From: Cyathus striatus
Taxonomy: Eukaryota; Basidiomycota; Agaricomycetes; Agaricales; Nidulariaceae
DNA: 64,000 nt
Direction: 5' to 3'
Assembly: GCA_025738555.1 (NCBI GenBank)
Contig: JAOVFP010000003.1
Span: 1,922,001-1,986,000, forward strand
The notes beneath the pieces were generated by a model. The model had not been told where the DNA came from. It worked only from the letters and a program-made list of their open reading frames with translations, and ran no database searches. The translations under genes were made by a program, and so were the position numbers. Positions 35,040-46,949 of the stretch are shown one piece after another. Within the stretch, counting starts at the first letter, position 1, and every line of letters begins with the position of its first letter.

Positions 35040-36860
35040 TTGGTCCACGGCATCTTCCAGCGTTACAACCACCTTGTCATTGCACACCCCATCTGTTGTT
35101 ACCCTTCCCTCCGCTCCTTGCACCTCCCTTCCTCCTCTTCCCTCTCCCTTCCTCCCCTCCCTCTCCCCTTCTCTCTTCTTTCTCCTCCCCTCCCCCCAAC
35201 CACTGGCGACACCGAAGGCACACAACACGATCAGCACCACATGAAGTGAACAAGGAGCAGCGGTGGAGGTAGGGCGAGGGAGAAGAGGTGTAGGAGGACA
35301 ATGTTCGGTGGAGGGAGACAGAGAGGGGTGATGAGGAAAACGGAGGGATCGACAAAAGGTGGGTCGACGATGATGGGGACAGTGGGGACAATATCTAATG
35401 ACAGCCACAGCGCCCCCATCCTCCCTTCTGCGTCGCGACACAATGACACCATGCTACCCAGCTGGTGTGGACAGCATCGGATCCCCATGCGTCTCATCCC
35501 CACAACGTCACCTGGCGCTCCCATCCTTCCCTCTGCGTCATGACACAGCAACGCCATGTCATCCAGCCAGTGGGGACAGCTCTCTCCCCATGCGTCTATC
35601 GCCATCATGTTGGCCAGTGCCTCTGTCCTCCCCTCCCCCTCGTCATGGCAACGATGATGCCACACCACCAGCACATTCATTGCCACCGTGTCGGCCAGCG
35701 CCTCCGTCCTCCCCTCCCCCTCATCGTGGCAATGACGATGCCACACCACCAGCACGTCTATCGCCACTGTGTCAGCCAGTGCCCCCATCCCCCCTTGTCG
35801 TGACGACAACGACGCCACACTGTGTTGGCCAGCGCCCCCGTCCCCCCCTCATTGTGACAACGATGACACCACACTACCAATGCCTCTATCCCCACTGTGT
35901 TGACCAGCGCCCCCATCCCCCCCCTCGCCATGACGACAATGATGCCACACCACATTGATCAGCACCCAGAACAATGGTCAGGACTACAACTGTGAGGACA
36001 GTGCCCAGTGTGTAATGTCCACGATGACCATGACGCCAATGCCCACAGCGAGAATGCGGACAGCACCCAGGCCCCAATGCCACTGCTGACACCAATGACT
36101 GCGAGAACAGGGCCCATGAAGACAACCATGACACCAACATCCATGAGGATGACGATGGTGACTAGTACCCAATGCTGAACACCCCGATGACAGTGCCAAA
36201 CACTAATGACAAAGGCAGTGCACAGTGGGAGAGGTAGTGGGGGGTGCATAGCGAGGTGAATGATGAGTAGTGGGAAGGGTGGCGCATAGCGCATAGTGAG
36301 GGGGGGGATTGATAGGCACTGTCACCATGTGTCTCATCCCCCCAAAGTCACCCAGCGCCCCGTCTCACAGTGCCCTTGTCTTCACCTCTGCGTTGTCGTC
36401 ACAATGACATCATGGCACCCAGCCAGTGAGGACACCATCCTCTGTCTTATCTCTTCCAGTGTCCCCATCCTCCCTCTGTGTCTCATCTCACCTAGCACCC
36501 CTGTCCTCCCCTCTGCGTCGTGAAGACAATGACTCCTGCCAACCAGCCAGTAAGTGCACCATCCTCTGTCTCATCTCCCCATAAGTCTCATCCCCACCAT
36601 GTCTAACAGTGCCCCCATCCTCCCTCTGCATCATGACACAACAACGCCATGCCGCCCAGCTGGTGAGGACACTGTCCTCCCACCATGTGTCTCATCCCAC
36701 TGAGTGCCTCCTCTCCTCTGCGTCACAACACCCCCATGTGTCTCATCTCACCCAGCACCCTGGGTATTGATAGTGCAGAGGGAGAGATTGATAGCACAGA
36801 GGGGGATTGATAGCGCTTAGTGCATAGCAAGTGAGAGGAATCAACAGTGCAGAGGAGGCT
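35040..36860. repeat. GC-rich minisatellite block in the KDZ element
   Basis: Irregular tandem units of roughly 70-130 bp built from CCCCCATCCTCCCCTCTGCG and GACAACGATGACACCAC-like words. Long open frames on both strands (for example 35398-35958 and 35231-35818) are by-products of stop-free repeats. The strand asymmetry is C-rich on plus. Confidence 0.75.
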
Positions 36861-37378
36861 TAGTTAGTAATGTAAAACACTTTATTCTTGCATCTTGTAG
36901 ATTATTATAATACATTTGTTTGTTATGTACTATTAACACATTTGTGCAAGTGATGTGTGCTCATTTTATTCTGTTAACATGTTTGTGCAAGTGATGTGTG
37001 TGTACTATTAATACATCTGCACAAACGATACATGTTCTTACCATTCTATTAATACATTTGCACAAGCAATGCATGTATTATCCACACATTTGTGTGTGTG
37101 ATGTAAGTGGCATGCCAAAATAGGGCATATTTTATGATGAACCAGGGGAATGGCCTGTTTTAATTAGAATAGAAGCAGTTGCTGCCCCATTTTCAGACTT
37201 TTATTCACACAAGAAGCTTTCAAGATAATTTTAGACCTGGTCAGCGGGCATACATGTGGCATATGTATGGGTATGGAAGGGTCTACTTATCTTTTCCTTG
37301 CCTGCCCCCACTTGACTCACAACCCCCACATTGTCTCTTATCTTCACTGATATCCTTTCAACTTTCTACTATACAATA

Positions 37379-39379
37379 TGGCTCCAAACAAGCAAAACAA
37401 CACCAACAACACCTCTACTACTGTTTCACCACCTCATTCTCATAGTGGTCAGGTTCGTTCTGACCCACCAGCATCCAAGCCACGCAAACATACACAATCA
37501 TCTGTGGACACTACAGTTGAGCCTGCTGCTAAGAAGGCTACTATGAATTCAGATGGGCTGGATGTTGGAAAGGACAAGAAGCAAGTTAAAAAAGGGAAGG
37601 GGGGGAAGGGAAGGCACACTAAAGCACAGTGTGTACTGGCTGTTCAGTTATTTCTATTGGTTTGCTAACACTTTTTACAGTAAAACAGCTGCAGATAAGG
37701 AAGAAGAAGATGAAGCTGCTTCTTCCACTAAAGAGTGTGTACACTTATTTCATAATAAATTAATTCTAATGCAATTATTTCAGTGCTGAGATGATTATTA
37801 AAGAAATTGGTCTTACTGTGGCACCTCCAGCATGCATTATTGCTACTGAGATGACTGGAACTGCTACTGAAGCTGCAACTGTTAATACTGAGACTACTCA
37901 AGCTTCTGAAATCACTACTGGGGCTACTACCAAGACTGGTACTATTGAGAGTTTGGCTGCTGGTACTATTGAGAATTTAACTGAGACTATTGGAACATCT
38001 GCTGAAGTCACAACTACTGAGACTATATCTGATATAAATACTATGAATACTCCTGGGGTATCAGCTATAGGTGGTGAAGGAAGAACTAAAAGAAAAGTTC
38101 TTCTAGCTGTCACTCCTTCAGACACTGAGTCTGAAAATACTGAAAACAATGGTACTGAAGACAATGAAAATGAGAATGAGAATGAGAATGATAGTAATGC
38201 TGAAGAAGGAGAGAGAGATGATTTGAAAATGAAGGGAAATAGTGAAGAGAATGATAGTGAGAGTTCTGATAATGAAGTGATTGATATTGAGGAAAAGGAA
38301 AAGAATATGGAGGCAAATAATAAGAAAGATAAACAAATCTTGGAGGAGGGGGGTGAAGAAGACTATGATATGCATAGCCCCCCACCAACCAATTCTCCTC
38401 TGTCCCCTGTACCAACTAAGGCAGAATTGAAAGGAGCATCTAATACTCATGGTGGTACAATTAGAGGGAAAGCATGAAATTGCTCAAATGATTCCTAATA
38501 TTAAAGGTAATATTATTATGAATTTTGTTTCATCTTCACTAATATGAATTGTAGAACAAGATCGTCAGATTAGAGTATTTGATACTAGTCGAAATATCTG
38601 GATTATGTGAGGGCGCTACAGTAGCATATGAGATGCAGTTACTATTGAGTGGCACCCACAAAATCAAGACTTAGCTATTTTTCTTGCTGCAGTAAGAATT
38701 TCAATTATATATATATATTAAATACTAATTCTTGTGTCAGACTGACCCTATCATTAAACATATTGGCTACAGTAAGGCTTCAAGTGCTGTTAGCACAAAT
38801 GAAACTTCAGCTCATTCTAAGAGTGAGTATAATAAGTCTAGCTATTCAGTTGAGAACACCCAGATTGCCAATAAGTTATCTCCAAGAGAGAGGACTATTG
38901 TATCCATTTATGAGGTAGACCAGTCACTCCTTGAACTTACTGGAAAATGGTCAATTCAGGAGGCATGGAAAGTCTACAGTGAGGTTAATAGGGTTAAACG
39001 CTTAGTGGACATAAATTCTAAACCATTGCCTGATGGGTTTGCTAAACCATCATCCTCTGATATTTATAAACTTTTTGGGATTGGAACTACTGCATGGCAC
39101 AACTGGGATGTTGTTCTGAAGAGACTTTCCAACTATCCAGACATGGCAGAATGGCTAAGTGATAATAATCCTGATATGAACAATACACATGAGCTTTGGG
39201 GCTTGGAGAAGTCTTCTAGATTTACAAGAGTCAATTTAGAGAACTGGATGGATGCCAGAGACAAGGCTAATAAAGATAAAGCAGCTGGTAAAGAGAAGGC
39301 CAGTGATTCAAAGCAGAAATCAGCCAAAGGGAAGGACAAGGGGAAATCAAAGAAAGGAGCTGGAATTAAGAACAAGTAA
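37379..39379 (+). pseudogene. KDZ-element accessory protein, acidic and lysine-rich
   Basis: Five exons are inferred: 37379-37628, 37681-37734, 37784-38506, 38555-38691 and 38741-39379. The start MAPNKQNNTNNTSTTVSPPH is followed by a basic segment (KGKGGKGRHTKAQ), a Thr/Glu-rich repeat region, a long Asn-Glu/Asp acidic region, then a more ordered C-terminal half (LSPRERTIVSIYEVDQ, LFGIGTTAWHNWDVVLKRLS, NYPDMAEWLSDNN) and a lysine-rich tail. A frameshift near 38465 and two TGA codons near 38607 and 38631 break it. The ordered part resembles proteins found beside basidiomycete transposons (from memory). A nuclear DNA-binding or target-site role is only a guess. Confidence 0.6.
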
Positions 39380-39519
39380 GTAGTTGTACATCATGTGGTG
39401 TTAAAGTCATGAGTGTTAGCCAGAATGATCATAAAAGTGAAGTGTTTTATGATTGCAGCAATCATCTATCTCATGATTGCCTGTTTCTAATGTAACTACT
39501 ATGTGCCTATTACAATTAC

Positions 39520-39708
39520 AAATGGTGATCATATGCAATCATTGGTTAGTTTGAAGTGTATATTACTATTGTAGGCCTATTATAAATGGTGATCATATGC
39601 AATCATTGGTTAATTTGAAGTGTATATTGCTATTGTAGGCCTATTATAAATGGTGATCATATGCCTGTAGGCCTATTATAAATAGTGATCATATGCAATC
39701 ATTGGTTA
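39520..39708. repeat. 64-bp tandem repeats (left arm)
   Basis: About three units containing GATCATATGCAATCATTGGT and GTAGGCCTATTATAAATGGT; the last unit continues at 40903 after the nested element. Four inverted units lie at 43222-43494. Confidence 0.8.
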
Positions 39709-40899
39709 CATGGTGGGCATTTTGCTGTCAGGTTCTGTGCTGTCATGTAACCTGAAGTGTAACCTGTCAGGTATACTGTCAAGTGGCTCATCGTCTGATA
39801 ATCAGTGACAAATGTCACACCAAATTGACCTTACTTACTGGCTCATTAGCACAAAGAAATTGCCTTGCTGCAAGCGCAAGGCTGGAAAACTGAAGGTGAG
39901 CTGGACTGAATTATGTAAGACTCATTGACAATGGCTGAAAACAAGTGGTTGCGTGTTCGATTCATCCTCCATGTAAAGTTATAAAGTCGAAACTGCTTTT
40001 ATCTTTTAATATCTGTATATAATAACATTAGAGCACATTGAATATATGAGTGAAAACAGATTCCATTATATCATAATCTATCCAATGGGCTATGATTTAT
40101 GACAACATAATGAATGTGTATTAATTATAAACCTCTCAGCTGTTATTTTAATAATATCCAACATTTTACAGAAGGTATGATCAGTATAAAATGTTACTAG
40201 TTAAACAATTATCGCTGTCTGGAAGAGATTCCATGTTTACATTTGCAGGTAAGCAGCAGAATACAAAACATGCAGGTGAGTGGGAGTTCAATGGCAGAAT
40301 AAGTAATGGCTGGGTGATAGCTGTAATAAAGGTTTATGGACTACTGGTAGTTATTGTTGTTGTCGAAAGTTTATTTTTGAATAGCGGAAGGTCACCAGTT
40401 CAAACCCTACAAGGTGTAAATTTGGAACCTGCTTTTATTTGAGGATATTCGTTCTCAACCGATGCCTGTGAAAGCTTAAACCGTAATGAAAAACTCTTAA
40501 CTTTTTTGCTGCTGTTGTTCTGTACTTATTTTATATGCACATTTAAACAATAGCATAATGAAAAAATATTAAGTAATCTCTGGTAAACTACCAAAACGTA
40601 GCAAGTTTTACACTTTTTGTCAAGTGGAATTTTACACTACACATGAATTGAACACACAACTGCTTGTTTTCAGCCATTGTCAATGAGTCTTACATAATTC
40701 AGTCCAGCTCACCTTCAGTTTTCCAGCCTTGCGCTTGCAGCAAGGCAATTTCTTTGTGCTAATGAGCCAGTAAGTAAGGTCAATTTGGTGTGACATTTGT
40801 CACTGATTATCAGACGATGAGCCACTTGACAGTATACCTGACAGGTTACACTTCAGGTTACATGACAGCACGGAACCTGACAGCAAAATGCCCGCCGTG
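39709..40899. mobile_element. TTA-flanked (Harbinger-type) non-autonomous element
   Basis: Terminal inverted repeats of about 250 bp start CATGGTGGGCATTTTGCTGT at the left and CACGGCGGGCATTTTGCTGT at the right (reverse complement). TTA lies at 39706-39708 and 40900-40902. The host 64-bp repeat elsewhere reads CATTGGTTAGTTTGAAG without a break, which is the empty site. A 3-bp TWA duplication is the hallmark of PIF/Harbinger mobilisation. No coding region is seen in the 0.68-kb middle. Confidence 0.85.
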
Positions 40900-40944
40900 T
40901 TAGTTTGAAGTGTATATTACTACTGTAGGCCTATTATAAATAGT

Positions 40945-41480
40945 GATTTGTCACATCATTCCCACGCACTGCATACTTCCCACACACTACATTTGTCACA
41001 CATCCACACACGTCACGTTTGTCACATCATTCCCGCGCTTCACATATTTCCCACGCATCCACACGCGTCACGTTTGTCACATCATTCCCGCGCTCCATAT
41101 ATTTCCCGCGCATCACATGTGTCACACTTGTCATATCATTCCCGTGCTTCATATATTTCCCGCGCACTACATTTGTCACACATCCACGCGTGTCACATTT
41201 GTCACATCATTCCCGCACTTCACATATTTCCTGCGCATCACATGTGTCACACTTGTCACACCATTCCCGCACTTCACATATTTCCCGCGCATTATGTTTG
41301 TCACACATCCACATGCGTCACATTTGTCACATCATTCCCGCGCTCCATATATTTCCCGCACATTACATTTGTCACGCATCCGCGTGTGTTACATTTGTCA
41401 CATCATTCTCGCGCTTCACATATTTGCTGCGCATCACACTCGTCACATTTGTCACGCTTTGGAAGCGCGTCACATATGTC
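40945..41480. repeat. 55-70-bp composite tandem repeats (left arm)
   Basis: Units built from CACATCATTCCCGCGCTTCA and CATATTTCCCGCGCATCAC, with TTTGTCACA linkers. They are inverted at 42850-43220. All three plus frames are open for up to 186 codons because the unit contains no stop. Confidence 0.8.
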
Positions 41481-42540
41481 ACATGTGTCACATTTATAAG
41501 TAGTGTCATACATTTCAAGCACATCATGCTTGCATGTGTGTCATGATTGTAACATGTTGATGGGATTCCAGCAAGTCTATAATGAAAATGTTTCTATACT
41601 TTTCACAGATCCTGTCAATAACAATACTGCACATGACTATAGAGAAGTAACAGTAAGTTGTTTTAGGCAAGAGAGATAAAAAGGCAAAGAAGCCTTCAGT
41701 GAATACTAAACTAAAGAATAGAAAAGTAATTAAGTAATGGCCACAGCACAAGAAAGTGTAGAGAAGTACAGGAGGTGGTTTTCATATGTATGAATGGGTA
41801 CTGATACTAAAAGAGCAAAATCACATATGTCAGAGAATTGAAACACATATGACAGTGTAGAAGTGTCATGTAATCATATAGAGTAAGCATATATGTAACT
41901 CTATAATGTGTTTTGAAGATATAAAAATAACCAATAGTTGATACAAGAATTATGACCATCTAATGACTGATACATGTGAATTTGATGTGATGTGAAATTA
42001 CATATTCACCATTCTTTCACATTTGTCATACATATGTAGATCTTTTATAACCTCATCATCTCTCATATCCAGACAAACCATTATAGTTTTTACTATGTCA
42101 TTTCATTACATCTCTAGATCTGATTATAAAACTTCTCATACCATCTCATTTTCAAATATCTCATGCTCTGTCAATAGTGGTAAGACTCCAGCTATATAAA
42201 CACTCTACATCTTTCATTCTAGTTTCTTATTACTACCACAATTCCACAACTTTCCAATTGTCATTTTCCATGTTAAGTCTTCCAATTCTACAAGTACATA
42301 TTGTTTCATCTGTATTTATAATTCACTCTGTACCATTAGATACTTACTCCACTTCCATGGCAATTTCAATAGTTGTAGAGACAGATAAATCTCATATGAT
42401 TGGAAAGTGTGATATTTGCAAAAAAGTTGCAAAGTGCTTGATAAACACAACACACATGAAAAACACATCATGCATCTCAAAAACATGACATATGTGATGC
42501 TCATGCAAAATGTGACAAATGTGACATGTGACGCGCTTCC

Positions 42541-42852
42541 AAAGCATGACAAATGTGTTAAAGCATGACAAATGTGTTAAAGCGTGACAAACATGTTAAA
42601 GCGTGACAAACACGTTAAAGCGTGACAAACACATTAAAGCGTGACAAACACATTAAAGCGTGACAAACATGTTAAAGCGTGACAAACGCGTTAAAGCGTG
42701 ACAAACGCGTTAAAGCGTGACAAACGCGTTAAAGCGTGACAAACGCGTTAAAGCGTGACAAACGCGTTAAAGCGTGACAAACGCGTTAAAGCGTGACAAA
42801 CGCGTTAAAGCGTGACAAACGCGTTAAAGCGTGACAAACGCGTTAAAGCGTG
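42541..42852. repeat. 19-bp tandem array (~16 copies)
   Basis: The consensus AAAGCGTGACAAACGCGTT is repeated head to tail. Early units carry CpG-to-TpG changes (AAAGCATGACAAATGTGTT) and later units are uniform. There are no spacers, so it is not a CRISPR array. Confidence 0.9.
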
Positions 42853-43220
42853 ACAAATGTGACGAGTGTGATGCGTGGGAAATATGTGAAGCGCGAGAAT
42901 GATGTGACAAATGTGACGCGCGCGGATGCGTGACAAATGTAATGCGCCGGAAATATATGGAGCGCGGGAATGATGTGACAAATGTGATGCGTGTGGATGT
43001 GTGACAAACGTAATGCGCGGGAAATATGTGAAGCGCGGGAATGATGTGACAAACGTAATGCGCGGGAAATATATGAAGCGCGGGAATGATGTGACAAGTG
43101 TGACGCGTGTGATGCGCGGGAAATATATGGAGCGCGGGAATAATGTGACAAACGTGACACGTGTGGATGTGTGACAAATGTAGTGTGCAGGAAGTATGTG
43201 GAGCGTGGGAATGATGTGAC
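42853..43220. repeat. 55-70-bp composite tandem repeats (right arm, inverted)
   Basis: The reverse complement of the units at 40945-41480 (GCGGGAATGATGTGACAAAT, GGAAATATATGGAGCG). Minus-strand frames here are repeat artefacts. Confidence 0.8.
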
Positions 43221-43675
43221 AAATCACCATTTATAATAGGCCTATAGTAGTAATATACACTTCAAACTAACCAATGATTGCATATGATCACTATTTATAA
43301 TAGGCCTACAGTAGTAATATACACTTCATATTAACCAATGATTGCATATGATCACCATTTATAATAGGTCTATAGTAGTAATATACACTTCAAGTTAACC
43401 AATGATTGCATATGATCACCATTTATAATAGGCCTACAATAGCAATATACACTTCAAATTAACCAATGATTGCATATGATCACCATTTATAATTGTAATA
43501 GGCACATAGTAGTTACATTAGAAACAGGCAATCATGAGATAGATGATTGCCGCAATCATAAAACACTTCACTTTTATAATCATTCTGGCTAACACCACTC
43601 TTAAAGTTTGTATCATGTAATTTTAGTTTCTTTAATGTTGTCATTTGGTTACTTCAAATATGCATTTCTCTATTG

Positions 43676-45847
43676 CTCAGGCACTCATATTTAGTTGCAC
43701 TGTATTACTTGCCAATGGCTTATGCTATAGGAACTGAACAAGAGTTTTCTATATTAAAGTTTAGCCAATTTAGTCAGTTTATTGAAGCAAACTTTGGATC
43801 AAAGATTAGCCTATCAACAGTTATATTTTTGCTGTTTTCTCTAACAAGTAATGTTGAGCTGTTAAATTTACATGCAAGACAACAGTATCATGAAGGAAAT
43901 GACAGAAGAACAACAACACTAACTGCTTGGATTAATGAACTGTCAATGGCTGTTACATCTTCTCTTGGTAGTATAACTAAATATTTATTTCAAGAAAATA
44001 TAATTCCAGATCACTATGATGATGATGACATTAACTATAATATTTCTGCAAAACTAGATGCATTTTCCAAATTTCTTAAATTGCATCCATATAATGAGAC
44101 AGGGCACTATATTGGAGAGCTAGGACCTGTTTCAGAAACTAAATTAACTCCAGTATGAATGATATGTCCATCATTTATGCATTGCAATGGTGCATCATGT
44201 GATGGGTCTGCATTAACACAAAATTCAAATATTGAGATATACCAAAAGTTACATTAATTGAGGGTACAAAAATGTATCATGAATCATATATACTAACAGG
44301 ATCTTGCTCTAAGTGTAAATCAATATACTATGCTGATCATAAATGTATATCTATTACTGGTCAGAGACCACAAAAAGAATATTTAAATAAAGCATGTTAT
44401 TTTAAAATAGGTACTCATCTTTGGGCGGATCGAGTATTCTCTAAAGCAATAATGCATGGTATATACAGTTTTCATGCTTCAGCTGCAGCATATGCTGAAT
44501 ATTGGAGTAATAGCTTTGGAAATAACATTGAAATTAGTCGCAAGCAAATTTGGCATGCCTTTATAGATGAGTCTATTTGGACTGTAAGCTTAATTACTGG
44601 TAGACAACTTACTGTTGATGATCATCTACCAATCAATGAAACTATACATTATGCATTTGAGCATCTTGGGGCAAATGGAATTGTTAAACCTCCATCAGAG
44701 CACAGCTGCTTAGCATATACTCAAAAGTACAAGTCTACAGCTGATAACATGACTAACTACAGAAGTAATATTACAACAGAAAATTTTGCTCCTGTGAAGA
44801 TGGTTGTAGTAGATGGTATTGTAATGGGCCCAACTGTATGTGTATTTATTTATTTATTATAAACTTAGACTTAACAATGATTTAGCACTGTGCAATGGAG
44901 GGTTGTCATGCTGAAGTTAACAATTATCATGGTGGTGTATTCTGCAGACATCACAACATACAATATGGACCCAAATGTCGTGTTAAGAGTTGTGATGCAC
45001 AAAAAGTTGCAGGTACAGAAGCATGTGAGGCTCATAAAGAAATGTGGAATAAGCATAAGTCAAATTACAGTTCAGCAAGTCTTTCTGGACTAAAAAGAGC
45101 ACTGCAATGCAGAAATGAAAATCTGGCATAGCTACCTAATGTTAATCGACCACAGCAGCCACATGATGAAGAACAGAATGATGATAATTCTGATACCTGC
45201 AAGTCTTATTTTTCCCCAAATCACTATTATTGTGTTGAAACTGTGTGTGCTCCATGTGGAGTTGTTATTGCTTGGAAAAAGTTTGTAAAATCTGAGTCAA
45301 CAGCTAATATCATGGAGTTATTAAATATGATTTACCCAACACCTGACTCATGTCCAGCATATATATGTATTGACAAAGCCTGTCTGGTTCTACGTTCAGT
45401 TCTGAAAAATATTCTTTATCGACCTTGGCTACTGAATAGTCGATTTGTTGTTGATGGATATCACTATACAAATCATAAGGCAGATGATGACCTTTGTCAT
45501 ACATTTTGCAATCCTGCACCAAGTGATGGTTCTGCTCCTAATCTTGTAATAATTGAACATGATCGGAATGGTCAACCATATTACAAGAGAGCTTTTAATA
45601 CACAGGTAAGATATAAGTATTAAAATCTTAATAACTATTAATTCATTATCAGGCATGTGAGCAACTCAATTCTTGGCTGGGTGGGTTTGAGTCTATTCTC
45701 AAATGAATGACAGTATCAAACTTTAATTGGTTTCTACATGCAATGTTGGTTTATCACACACAACATGTTTTGGATAGACAACAGCAAAGAGCAATGAAGA
45801 CAAGGCTCAGTGATGATCTACCTGAGGATATGGATGTGGACATATAA
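43676..45847 (+). pseudogene. KDZ-type transposase with CxC5 and CxC6 cysteine clusters
   Basis: This would be the mobilising enzyme of the element. The first exon follows a CTCAG acceptor near 43678. A CxC5-like cluster follows: MICPSFMHCNGASC near 44157 and SCSKCKSIYYADHKC near 44294. After an intron (44838-44886 approximately) comes the CxC6-like cluster HCAMEGCHAEVNNYHGGVFC with CRVKSCDAQ. The catalytic region has ETVCAPCGVVIAWKKFVKSE, YICIDKACLVLRSVL, FVVDGYHYTNH, NPAPSDGSAPNLVIIEHD and, after an intron at 45606-45652, ACEQLNSWLGGFESILK. TGA at 44156-44158, a frameshift near 44235, TAG at 45129-45131 and a TGA near 45704 make it a pseudogene. The upstream part may be displaced by the fold-back element. 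Confidence 0.8.
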
Positions 45848-45929
45848 TAGATAAATTTACAATATTCTCTAACTTTCATATGTAATTCTAAGTTCTAAAT
45901 CTTTAAAATACATTTTTTATATAGAAAAT

Positions 45930-46310
45930 AATATATATTTCATGTGTATTTCACATGGATTTCATGTAACTATTGCACTGTACATGCATATGAATTTGAC
46001 CTGTATTTCATGTGTACTTCACATGGATTTCATGTAACTATTGCACTGTACATGACTTGTATTTCATGTGTACTTCACATGAATTTCATGTGAATTCCGT
46101 GTGAAATTCACGTGAATTTCATATTTAGATTTCACCTATTTTTCACCTAGTTTTCACCTAAACTTCACTTGAATTTCACCAAATTTTGGTGATTTTGGAA
46201 CATCCTAGATGAAGGTGAAATTCATGTGGACTTCACATGTTTTCACATGAATTTCATGTGAAAATGTTACTTCAATGTGTATTTCATGTGAAATTCACGT
46301 GAAGTTTAGG
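45930..46310. repeat. Right subterminal repeats of the KDZ element
   Basis: Dense TTCACATGAA/TTCATGTGAA variants, including a near-perfect 58-bp direct duplication (TTCATGTAACTATTGCACTG occurs twice near 45965 and 46027). Confidence 0.75.
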
Positions 46311-46346
46311 TGAAAGGGTGGGGGAGGGATAAGTACTGATTCTCAG

Positions 46347-46949
46347 CTTCCACAGACAAGGTTATCCTTCTAAAAATTCATTATTATGCTTATGTAAGTT
46401 CATATAGGATGCTCTCATGACTGGAGTATTCATATCATGTTAAGACCAATGCAGATGTACAGGTTGAAGCTGTGATTTACTGAGCAATAACAGAAGAGGG
46501 GAAAAGCATGCTTAAAAATATGCAGATTCATGTTGGACATCACACTAAGAGTGTAGAGCCTTATAGTGAAAGTCCAAGTGAAGCTCATGTTCAAGTTGTT
46601 AAGAATCCACTTACTGGGAAGGCATCCTGGTTTGTCAAGAACATACTAGCCACAGGAGTGAAAGACATAAATAATATTTTCTGGTTTAACTGCCCAATCT
46701 CCCCTAGCAATAGCATTACACAAGATAACATTGGTGATGCTGTAATAGAGGGCCTGGGAACTGGATTTATAAATTCTTTGCTTCCTGGTGACTGCATTGC
46801 TATCATTGCTAAATGTGAGGTAAGTGGTTATTGCTGGTGAACAGTAAGTGTTATCTCACCATATCATTTATTTTCAGGATCGTTATAGCATTTACAGCAG
46901 AATTACACTGTATACAGATGCAAATGAGACATGTTCTCTGATGAATTAA
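46347..46949 (+). pseudogene. NLR-family gene, 3' part (copy B)
   Basis: Resumes copy B after the KDZ element, from the second ATTCTCAG onward. It contains the intron homologous to 859-919, an in-frame TGA where copy C has CAA (TTTACTGAGCA against TTTACCAAGCT), then KNPLTGKASWFVKNI and GFINSLLPGDCIAIIAKCE. The last intron ends at TTTTCAG, followed by RITLYTDANETCSLMN and TAA at 46947-46949. Confidence 0.75.

Larger units (their letters stand above)
39413..43595. mobile_element. 4.2-kb fold-back element nested in the KDZ element
   Basis: The ends GTGTTAGCCAGAATGATCAT and (reverse complement of the right end) GTGTTAGCCAGAATGATTAT continue as inverted repeats for close to 1 kb. The layers run inward: a unique tip, 64-bp tandem repeats, 55-70-bp composite repeats, then a central segment at 41500-42510. 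The left arm is split by the TTA-flanked element at 39709-40899. The right arm has an extra 19-bp array. No clear target duplication is seen. No transposase lies inside, so it is a non-autonomous fold-back structure. Frames within the arms are repeat artefacts. Confidence 0.7.
34583..46338 (+). mobile_element. 11.76-kb KDZ-family DNA transposon
   Basis: The element has an exact 8-bp duplication, ATTCTCAG, at 34575-34582 and 46339-46346. Its ends are GAGGTCTTTACCCTCCCCCA and, on the reverse complement of the right end, CAGTACTTATCCCTCCCCCA. These align without gaps and resemble the ends of the element at 11273-12607. Uninterrupted versions of the site are in NLR copies A (804-811) and C (about 51666). 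Subterminal arrays of TTCACATGAA-type repeats fill 34610-34825 and 45930-46310. Contents in order: a tRNA-like module, GC-rich minisatellites, an accessory gene, a nested fold-back element and a CxC5/CxC6 transposase. An 8-bp duplication agrees with Zisupton/KDZ elements (family knowledge). Confidence 0.85.

Noticed and set aside
35231..35958. Long ORFs of 112-195 aa on both strands
   Set aside because: They lie wholly in GC-rich minisatellite DNA inside the KDZ element, with no splice signals or domains.
39930..40440. tRNA-like B-boxes at about 39960 and 40405
   Set aside because: GTTCGATTC and GTTCAAACC occur, but no A-box lies at a sensible distance, and the first is part of a terminal inverted repeat.
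40943..41546. Three overlapping long plus-strand ORFs (175-186 aa)
   Set aside because: They are frames of stop-free tandem repeats; the His/Ser/Phe-rich text is periodic and the mirrored arm gives the same on the other strand.
42541..42852. CRISPR-like array
   Set aside because: Units are 19 bp and contiguous with no spacers; the context is a eukaryotic transposon.
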